Origin: JBOGED01 sp050743625
GTDB lineage: Bacteria; Actinomycetota; Nitriliruptoria; Euzebyales; Egibacteraceae
Length of the DNA stretch: 10,521 nt
Assembly (NCBI GenBank): GCA_050743625.1
Contig: JBOGED010000405.1
Location: forward strand, 1-10,521
Direction of reading: 5' to 3'
Part shown: one piece after another, positions 5,575 through 10,521 of the stretch
Position numbering within the stretch: position 1 is the stretch's first letter
How the letters are laid out: each line of letters opens with the position of its first letter
Program-made: the position numbers and the translations under genes
The notes under the pieces: model-generated
The model's database searches: none
Told to the model about the DNA's origin: nothing
Seen by the model: the letters and a program-made list of their open reading frames with translations, nothing else

Positions 5575-6764
5575 CCACCGAAACGCTCACGCTGGCGCCG
5601 ACCACCGAGGACGGGGGCCACAAACTCCTGCACTGGCTGCGCGAGATGCGCGACGAGCGCCCCGTATGGCGCGACCAGTACGGCATGTGGCACGTGTTCC
5701 GCTACGCCGATGTCGAGCGGGTGACCTCGGACCCCTCGCTGTTCTCGTCGAACGCGTCACGCGTGGTGCCGTCGATGTCGAACATCGGCGAGGGGGTGCT
5801 CAACCAGATCGACCCACCGCTGCACCGCAAGCTGCGGCGGCTGGTCAGCCAGGCGTTCACCCCCAAGGTCGTCGCCGGGCTCGCGCCGCGGATCGCCGAG
5901 GTTACCAACCAGCTGCTCGACGCCACTGGTGGCCTCGATGAGTGGGACATCGTCACCGACCTTGCCTACCCGCTCCCGGTGATCGTGATCGCCGAGCTGC
6001 TCGGCCTGCCGACCTCCGATCGCCAGCTGTTCCGGGCTTGGGCCGACGAGATCTTCGATGTGATGGTGGGCGATCCCAACGACCCTGAGTTCGTACCGCG
6101 GATGGAAGCGGCCTTTGTCGAGATGCGCGCGTACATGCGGGAGGCGTGCCTGGACCGCCGCGCCCGCCCACGCCAGGACCTGATCAGCCAGTTGACCGTC
6201 GTGGAGGTGGACGGCGAGCGGCTGACCGACAACGAGGTGGTCAGCTTCTCGAGCCTGCTGCTGCTCGCGGGGCATATCACGACAACCGCGCTGCTCGGCA
6301 ACACCGTGCTCTGCCTCGACGAATACCCCGAGGCGCTGGTCGAGCTTCACGCCGACCGCTCGTTGGTCCCCGCCGCCGTGGAGGAGGTGCTGCGCTACCG
6401 CTCACCCATCATGTCGGTCACTCGGGTGACCACGCGCGAGGCGGAGCTGTCAGGGACGGTCATACCGCCAGACGTGTTCGTCGCGCCGTGGATCCTCTCG
6501 GCCAACCGCGACGAGCGTGTCTTCGCCGATCCGGACCGGTTCGACATTCATCGCTCACCCAAGCAGCAGGTCGCGTTCGGGCACGGCGTCCACTTCTGCC
6601 TAGGCGCTCCGCTCGCCCGGTTGGAGGCGAGGATCGCGGTCAACGCCCTGCTCGACCGGTTCACCGAGATCCGCGTCGACCGGGTCCCTGGCGGGCCCCT
6701 CGACTTCTACCGCAACGCCATCTTCGCCGCTCGCTCCGTGCCCATCACCGCCCGCCACGTATAG
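5571..6764 (+). CDS. Cytochrome P450 (soluble, bacterial class I type)
   Basis: A 397-aa haem monooxygenase, full length for soluble actinobacterial P450s and without a membrane anchor. The order of elements is complete: the C-helix region QIDPPLHRKLRRLVSQAFTP, the I-helix LLLLAGHITTTALLGN (A233-T239), the K-helix ExxR (E272-R275, EEVLRYRSP), the meander, and the haem loop FGHGVHFCLG (336-345) with Cys343 as thiolate ligand. The start at ATG 5571 has GGAGGG upstream and overlaps the preceding stop as ATGA; the frame is open further upstream, but that part is not P450. The I-helix normally reads (A/G)Gx(D/E)T; here Ile236 replaces the acidic residue while Thr237 is kept. No ferredoxin or reductase gene is nearby, so electrons must come from elsewhere. 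Substrate unknown; it would suit secondary metabolism or xenobiotic hydroxylation. Confidence 0.95.
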   Translation: MTTETLTLAPTTEDGGHKLLHWLREMRDERPVWRDQYGMWHVFRYADVERVTSDPSLFSSNASRVVPSMSNIGEGVLNQIDPPLHRKLRRLVSQAFTPKVVAGLAPRIAEVTNQLLDATGGLDEWDIVTDLAYPLPVIVIAELLGLPTSDRQLFRAWADEIFDVMVGDPNDPEFVPRMEAAFVEMRAYMREACLDRRARPRQDLISQLTVVEVDGERLTDNEVVSFSSLLLLAGHITTTALLGNTVLCLDEYPEALVELHADRSLVPAAVEEVLRYRSPIMSVTRVTTREAELSGTVIPPDVFVAPWILSANRDERVFADPDRFDIHRSPKQQVAFGHGVHFCLGAPLARLEARIAVNALLDRFTEIRVDRVPGGPLDFYRNAIFAARSVPITARHV

Positions 6765-6811
6765 CGCGACCCTGCCGGAACTCATGCTGCGATTCGTTGC
6801 GATTCTCTGAG

Positions 6812-7266
6812 ACGCGTCCACCGGTTTCGGCGATGGTGAAGCGTCTCGCCGCCGCCGGGCTCCTCGAGCGGCCGCGGCTCGGTCGCGTGGTGCTGACAGC
6901 CCACGGGATGGAGCATGCGGTCCGGATCGTCCTACTCGAGGCGTTCCTCGCGCGCACGCTGCGGGTGCCGTGGGACGAGGCTCACGAGGAGGCTGAGGTG
7001 TTGGAGCACGCGTTCAGTGAACGGTTAATCGACCGGATCGACGACGCGCTTGGCATCCGACCCATGATTCCCGCTTCCGGGTCGAGCGCGTCTCCGACCG
7101 GGACAGTGCGGCGCTGCGCTATCTCGGCGAGTTGGGCATCCGCCCGGGCGCGGACATCACGGTCGAGGATCGCGGACCCTTCGACGGGCCTCTGTGGATC
7201 AGGGTGGGTGGTCAGCGGCACGTGCTGAGCTCGACGGTGGTCCCCCCCGGCGGCGGACGATCGTGA
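6812..7266 (+). pseudogene. DtxR/MntR-family metal-dependent repressor, degraded
   Basis: Remnant of an iron- or manganese-responsive DtxR/IdeR/MntR repressor. Frame 1 reads PPVSAMVKRLAAAGLLERPRLGRVVLTAHG (recognition-helix end and wing), then LLEAFLARTLRVPWDEAHEEAEVLEHAFSERLIDRIDDALG (dimerisation/metal domain; the His and Glu of AHEEAEVLEH are kept). At about 7052-7054 the similarity jumps one frame to HPTHD, then RFRVERVSDRDSAALRYLGELGIRPGADITVEDRGPFDGPLWIRVGGQRHVLSS, an FeoA/SH3-like C-terminal domain ending at TGA 7264. Lesions: the first ~35-40 residues of the winged helix are missing; the RRHR segment before LLEAFL, containing a metal-ligand His, is missing; one base is lost after DDALG; and some 20-25 residues are missing between HPTHD and RFRVERVSD. 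The ATG at 6833 lacks a ribosome binding site. Several independent defects make sequencing error alone unlikely. It follows the P450 by about 50-70 bp and runs antisense into the GNAT gene tail. Confidence 0.75.
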
Positions 7267-7885
7267 GGCGCTCGACCGGGTGGCCGGTGACCCATGAGAG
7301 CGTGCGGTTCGGTGCCCGGTGCGTGACCTCGCCGACCAGGCGCTCTAGCGCGGCCACCCGGCGGCCTTGCCTCGCGTTGATCTCGCCGTACCAGCCGGCG
7401 GCGCCGAGCCGGGCGCACACGGCGTCGATGTGGAGCACCAGCAATGAGGAGGCGACACCGCACCGGCTCCCCGCAGACACGTTGAGATGCGCGTGGACCG
7501 GCATCGGGGGTGCGCCGCTGGCCCACCACGCCGCCATCCCATCCGCGAGGCGCAACCGCAGGAACCTCCGCGCCGGTACTGAGGTGGCCGGCCAGGCCAT
7601 CCGCACGTAGGCTTGGCCCGCCCATACGAGTGCACGCGGCTGTACCCAGCGCCGGTAGGCGGGCTCGTCGGCGCACACGAGCGCGTAACCGACCACGCGG
7701 TGGTCCTCCTCGACGGCGACCGCGGCCGCCGCGAGCCCCGGTCCCAGGTACCAGCCCAAGCACAGCTTCTCGTATCCCTCGAAGCCAGGCATCCTGAACG
7801 CCAGGGGCCTTCCCCCGGCGACGGTGGCGCGGAACAACCCGCGGATCGCATCCCGGTCCGCTGGCTGCGCCGACCGGACCCTCAT
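7199..7885 (-). CDS. GNAT-like N-acetyltransferase/acyltransferase
   Basis: A 228-aa protein beginning MRVRSAQPADRDAIRGLFRATVAGG, the typical first strand and helix of a GNAT fold. A central strand AAVAVEEDHRVVGYALVCADE (54-74) follows, then VHAHLNVSAGSRCGVASSLLVLHIDAVCARLGAAGWYGEIN (130-170), corresponding to strand 4 and the acyl-CoA pyrophosphate loop and helix. The loop is degenerate (SRCGVA rather than R/Q-x-x-G-x-G/A). The C-terminal part GGEV/TGHPVERLTIVRR resembles the end of related proteins, so the last ~15 residues (GGPPSSSARAADHPP) look like read-through into sequence antisense to the DtxR remnant. The ATG at 7885 overlaps the upstream glycosyltransferase stop (ATGA), implying coupled translation. 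By context it may acylate the glycan or glycolipid made by the two GT4 enzymes; that is inference, and the substrate is unknown. Confidence 0.7.
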   Translation of the reverse strand: MRVRSAQPADRDAIRGLFRATVAGGRPLAFRMPGFEGYEKLCLGWYLGPGLAAAAVAVEEDHRVVGYALVCADEPAYRRWVQPRALVWAGQAYVRMAWPATSVPARRFLRLRLADGMAAWWASGAPPMPVHAHLNVSAGSRCGVASSLLVLHIDAVCARLGAAGWYGEINARQGRRVAALERLVGEVTHRAPNRTLSWVTGHPVERLTIVRRRGGPPSSSARAADHPP

Positions 7886-9009
7886 GGGCGACGCGCTCCC
7901 GTCTTGGCGCGGTGCAGCGCGAGCATCGCCTCCACGGTCTTCTGCCACGGGAAGCACTCCGCCCGGCGCCGCGCCGCGGCTCGCCGGCTCGCGAGGTCCC
8001 ACTCCAGAACTCCGAGCACGCCGGCGGCGTAGGCGTGCCCGTACCCCGCGGTCGCCACGCCCGCGCCTGGAGCGAGCAGCTCGGGCAGCGCGCCGGTATC
8101 GGCACAGACGACCGGCGTGCCGCACGCGAGCGCCTCCAACACCGCCAGGCCGAACGTCTCGGCGGGGGACGGAGCGAGCATGGCGTCGGCCGTCGCGAAC
8201 AGCGCCGCGAGTTGGCCCCGGTCGTTCACGTGCCCAAGGAAGGTCACCGGCAGCGCGGCCGCCGCGACCTCCAGATCGCGGCGCAGCGGGCCGTCGCCCG
8301 CGACGTAGAGGCGCGCGTGAACACCCCGCTTGACCAGCGCCCGGACGGCGGCCAGCGCATGCGCCGGTCGCTTCTCTGACGACAGCCGGCTGCAGTGGAT
8401 CAGCAGCACCTCCTCGGGTGCGGCGAGCCGCCGGCGCAGGCCCAGGCTCCGGCGGTCAGGGGAGAAACGGTCGAGATCGACCCCGAGCGGCACCTGGACG
8501 GCGTTCGAGGCACGGACGCGGGTGAACTCCTCTATCGTGAAGGCCGACGCGCAGACCACCGTGTCGAACGCCTCGGCGAGCCAATGGTTCCATCGATCCG
8601 CCGTTGGGCGAGAGCGGATCAACGCGGGCAAACGGTGCGCCAACGTCGCGTCGAGCCGCTCGTGCGCGAACACCAGGGTGCGGGTCCCACGCTGGCTGGC
8701 CCAAGGGCCTATCCGGGCCAGCGTCAGCCGGTCCGAGACCTCCAGCGCGTCGGGGGCGAGGCGGTCGACCACCCGGCGTACCTCATGCAACCGCGTCACG
8801 ATCCGGTACCCACCTGCGGACGGCACGCGCGGGCTGCCGATCTCGATCCTGACTCCCTCCGGTCGCTGGCTGACGGCGTCACGAGGGCCCGGCACGACGA
8901 GGATGCGCTCGACGCCGCGGTCCCCGTACCCGCGCCCCAGCGCGTCCAGCGCCGTCCGGATCCCTCCCGAGACCTCGCTGACGAAGTTGGCGAGTTGCAC
9001 GATCCTCAC
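7882..9009 (-). CDS. Glycosyltransferase family 4 (GT-B), actinobacterial mannosyltransferase-like
   Basis: A 375-aa retaining GT-B enzyme. The N-terminal acceptor domain starts MRIVQLANFVSEVSGGIRTALDALGRGY, with the glycine-rich loop SGG (14-16); DALEVSDRLTL (87-97) and FAHERLD (114-120) follow. The C-terminal donor domain has HCSRLSSEKRP (205-215; R208 and K213 expected to contact the donor phosphates), AGDGPLR, and the EX7E motif ETFGLAVLE (E284, E292). The start is GTG 9009, preceded by GAGGAGG with a 4-nt gap; it overlaps the upstream mgtA-like stop as GTGA. A longer frame upstream lies within that neighbour and is rejected. The N-terminal signature closely recalls actinobacterial proteins annotated as PimC-like mannosyltransferases, so GDP-mannose is the most likely donor, but sugar and acceptor are not proven. 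Confidence 0.88.
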   Translation of the reverse strand: MRIVQLANFVSEVSGGIRTALDALGRGYGDRGVERILVVPGPRDAVSQRPEGVRIEIGSPRVPSAGGYRIVTRLHEVRRVVDRLAPDALEVSDRLTLARIGPWASQRGTRTLVFAHERLDATLAHRLPALIRSRPTADRWNHWLAEAFDTVVCASAFTIEEFTRVRASNAVQVPLGVDLDRFSPDRRSLGLRRRLAAPEEVLLIHCSRLSSEKRPAHALAAVRALVKRGVHARLYVAGDGPLRRDLEVAAAALPVTFLGHVNDRGQLAALFATADAMLAPSPAETFGLAVLEALACGTPVVCADTGALPELLAPGAGVATAGYGHAYAAGVLGVLEWDLASRRAAARRRAECFPWQKTVEAMLALHRAKTGARRP

Positions 9010-10130
9010 GCCGCCTCCTCTTCGGGGACGGAATGGCGGCGGATCGCCGCGCGGTAATGGCCGAGCAGTTGGTCGCCGATCGCCTCCCAGCTCCGTCCCA
9101 TCACCGCGGCACGCGCCTGCCGGCCAAGGCGCGCCCGCCACGCGGGCTCGCCAGCGAGCCGAACGCAGGCGTCACGAAGGAGGTCGGGCTGGGTGGGTGG
9201 CCACAGCCACCCGGTCCGGCCATGGTCGACGAGGTCGGTCAGCCCCCCGGCCGCGGGGACGACGACCGCGAGGCTGGACGCCATCGCCTCTTGCACAGCC
9301 TGGCAAAACGTCTCGTTCTTTCCGGTATGCACAAAGATGTCGAGTGAGGCATACGCGGCGGAAAGCTCGGCCCCGCGCAAGAAGCCCAAGAAACGTGCTT
9401 CCGGCAGCTTGCGCTCGAGCCGGTCCCGCGCCGGCCCGTCGCCCACGACGACCAGCTGGCAGCCCGCCATCCCGCGAAGGTGAGTGAGAAGCCCGACCCG
9501 TTTCTCGGCGGCGAGGCGTCCCACATAGCCGATCAGCAGCTCACCACCCGGAGCGAGCTCGGCGCGCAGCCCGTCGCTACGGAACGCGGGAGCGAACGAG
9601 TCCAGGTCAACCCCGCGACCCCATTTCGCCACCCGATCGAACCCCCTCCGGCGCAGCTCGAAGAGCGTGGCATTGGACGGGGCGAGCGTGAGCGTCGCCC
9701 GGCGGTGGACCCTACGGAGCCAGCTCCACAGCGTCGGCGTGGCGACGGCCATGCGGTAGTGCGCGGCGAAGCCCGCGAGGTCGGTCTGGAACACCGCGAC
9801 CGACGGGATGCCCAGGCGCGCCGCCGCGTTGATCGCCTCAGCCCCCAGCAGCACCGGCGACGCGACATGCACGACGTCGGGCCGGAACCTCCGGAGCGTC
9901 CGCTCCACCAGCGGGCAGGGAAGCCCGAGCGGGAACGGCCGGTGCCACGGAAGGGGCACCGCCGGCACACGCACGACCTCGGCGCTGGCATAGTCCGCCG
10001 GCCCCGACTTCGGGGCGATGAGCAGCGCGTCGTGCCCGCGCCGCTCCAGGTGCTCGAGCACCCGCGCGACGCTGTTCGCGACGCCGTTGAGATGCGGGAG
10101 GAAGCTCTCGGTCACCAGTGCGATGCGCAT
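9006..10130 (-). CDS. mgtA: MgtA-like GDP-mannose-dependent alpha-mannosyltransferase (GT4)
   Basis: A 374-aa GT-B enzyme. The N-terminus MRIALVTESFLPHLNGVANSVARVLEHLERRGHDALLIAP, then VVHVASPVLLG, SVAVFQTDLAGFAAHYRM (110-127) and KWGRGVDLDSF (169-179), follow the MgtA (Rv0557-type) family. The donor domain has GYVGRLAAEKR (201-211; R205, K210), VVVGDGPAR, and HTGKNETFCQAVQEAMAS (268-285) with EX7E at E273/E281. MgtA in mycobacteria and corynebacteria mannosylates glucuronosyl-diacylglycerol, at the cytoplasmic membrane face. The ATG at 10130 gives the canonical MRIAL start; the frame runs open further upstream, but that stretch has no family similarity. Its Shine-Dalgarno is weak. First gene of a three-gene operon with stop/start overlaps. 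The family is firm; the acceptor in this organism is inferred only. Confidence 0.88.
   Translation of the reverse strand: MRIALVTESFLPHLNGVANSVARVLEHLERRGHDALLIAPKSGPADYASAEVVRVPAVPLPWHRPFPLGLPCPLVERTLRRFRPDVVHVASPVLLGAEAINAAARLGIPSVAVFQTDLAGFAAHYRMAVATPTLWSWLRRVHRRATLTLAPSNATLFELRRRGFDRVAKWGRGVDLDSFAPAFRSDGLRAELAPGGELLIGYVGRLAAEKRVGLLTHLRGMAGCQLVVVGDGPARDRLERKLPEARFLGFLRGAELSAAYASLDIFVHTGKNETFCQAVQEAMASSLAVVVPAAGGLTDLVDHGRTGWLWPPTQPDLLRDACVRLAGEPAWRARLGRQARAAVMGRSWEAIGDQLLGHYRAAIRRHSVPEEEAA
9014..9020 (-). promoter_or_regulatory. Ribosome binding site of the second GT4 gene
   Basis: GAGGAGG on the minus strand, 4 nt before the GTG at 9009, lying in the final codons (Glu-Glu-Ala) of the mgtA-like gene. 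It fixes the GTG start and indicates coupled translation. Confidence 0.65.
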
Positions 10131-10299
10131 GTGCTCACGGTGCACCGCCCGGGTAGGTATTTCATGACAATACGGTTGCGCACAGCCGAAGCTGCCAAGA
10201 ACTCTCCACCTTTCGCCGTGCTCCCACGCGCTCATCCCTCCCCCCGCCCCGCTCCCGTCCCCCAGATCCTGCACAGCGATGAGAATCTGCCGCACGTCA

Positions 10300-10312
10300 C
10301 CCGGTTTGCCGG
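10300..10312 (+). repeat. 13-bp direct repeat, copy 1
   Basis: CCCGGTTTGCCGG, repeated with one mismatch at 10373-10385. The two copies are 73 bp apart and flank a 14-bp palindrome upstream of the mgtA-like operon. Confidence 0.5.
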
Positions 10313-10341
10313 GCTCGTAGCGCCCGGCGCTCCGTTCGATG

Positions 10342-10355
10342 CTCGCTCGAGCGAG
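10342..10355. repeat. Perfect 14-bp palindrome, possible operator
   Basis: CTCGCTCGAGCGAG reads identically on both strands. It lies about 210 bp upstream of the mgtA-like start, in the non-coding region between the two direct-repeat copies. Binding by a dimeric regulator is possible but unproven; a palindrome of this length can arise by chance in GC-rich DNA. Confidence 0.4.
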
Positions 10356-10372
10356 GAAAAGGTCGCGGGACG

Positions 10373-10385
10373 CCTGGTTTGCCGG
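10373..10385 (+). repeat. 13-bp direct repeat, copy 2
   Basis: CCTGGTTTGCCGG, one mismatch from the copy at 10300-10312, in the same orientation. Confidence 0.5.
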
Positions 10386-10521
10386 ATTCTTGTCCTCCGG
10401 GCGGCGGCGCCAGCCGTCATGAGCTGCTGTGCAAGATTTAGGGCTTGGGAGGAAATACGTTGTGATTTGTCCGGCTCGGGCGACCACCAGCGGGGCGTTG
10501 TGTGGAGGATCGGCGCGGTAT

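Larger units (their letters stand above)
10131..10521. other. Region upstream of the mgtA-like operon with no recognisable gene
   Basis: About 390 bp, less GC-rich in places than the genes. A minus-strand frame is open through it, but its translation matches nothing I know and the operon start at 10130 is better. On the plus strand GGGAGG (10447-10452) precedes a GTG at 10462 whose frame is open to the window end (20 codons, MICPARATTSG), which might be the start of a rightward gene but has no other support. The region probably carries the operon promoter; I found no convincing -35/-10 pair. Confidence 0.5.

Noticed and set aside
7882..10130. The two adjacent GT4 genes as a tandem duplication.
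   Set aside because: Their N-terminal domains differ strongly and belong to different GT4 subgroups; only the shared GT-B donor motifs match.
10308..10328. Hairpin GCCGGGC / GCCCGGC with a 7-nt loop as a terminator or riboswitch part.
   Set aside because: No T-run follows on either strand and no gene end is nearby; it is short and GC-only.
10462..10521. GTG at 10462 with GGGAGG upstream as the start of a rightward gene.
   Set aside because: Only 20 codons are visible, with no recognisable sequence; noted in the region entry but not called.

Overview
The window is high-GC DNA (roughly 70%) with dense, tightly packed genes, GTG starts and start/stop overlaps. The gene content points to an actinomycete (Actinomycetota): an MgtA-type mannosyltransferase paired with a second GT4 enzyme, a TIGR03086-type DinB-fold protein, a LasC/MonCI-like flavoenzyme, a soluble P450, and an AraC-type N-terminal domain typical of that phylum. 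Lower taxonomy cannot be read from the sequence. There are no rRNA or tRNA genes, CRISPR arrays, transposases or att sites that I can see.

Left part (1-2493). A class I SAM methyltransferase enters from the left edge without its start. Convergent to it, with a 21-bp 3' overlap, is a minus-strand pair: a PPK2-family polyphosphate kinase followed 29 bp later by a GerMN-Gmad2 lipoprotein.

Middle part (2494-4886). Divergent from PPK2, with only 26 bp between start codons, is an FAD-dependent oxidoreductase resembling polyether epoxidases. A VOC-fold gene is translationally coupled to it but appears broken by a missing G in a GGGG run. A small TIGR03086/DinB-like protein lies convergent to the VOC gene.

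P450 part (4887-7266). An unusual reading frame joins the first ~57 residues of an AraC-family sensor domain to the C-terminal ligand domain of a TetR regulator, with no DNA-binding domain from either. It overlaps the start of an intact soluble cytochrome P450 by ATGA. After the P450 lies a DtxR/MntR-like repressor pseudogene with several independent lesions. Damaged genes therefore occur on both sides of an intact P450, suggesting regulatory decay or recombination in this stretch; sequencing error must be excluded for the single-base events.

Right part (7199-10521). A minus-strand operon runs leftward: MgtA-like GDP-mannose-dependent mannosyltransferase, a second GT4 glycosyltransferase (GTGA overlap) and a GNAT-like acyltransferase (ATGA overlap). 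It probably makes or decorates a mannosylated envelope glycolipid or glycan. About 390 bp upstream of it hold no recognisable gene, but contain a perfect 14-bp palindrome flanked by a 13-bp direct repeat, a possible operator.
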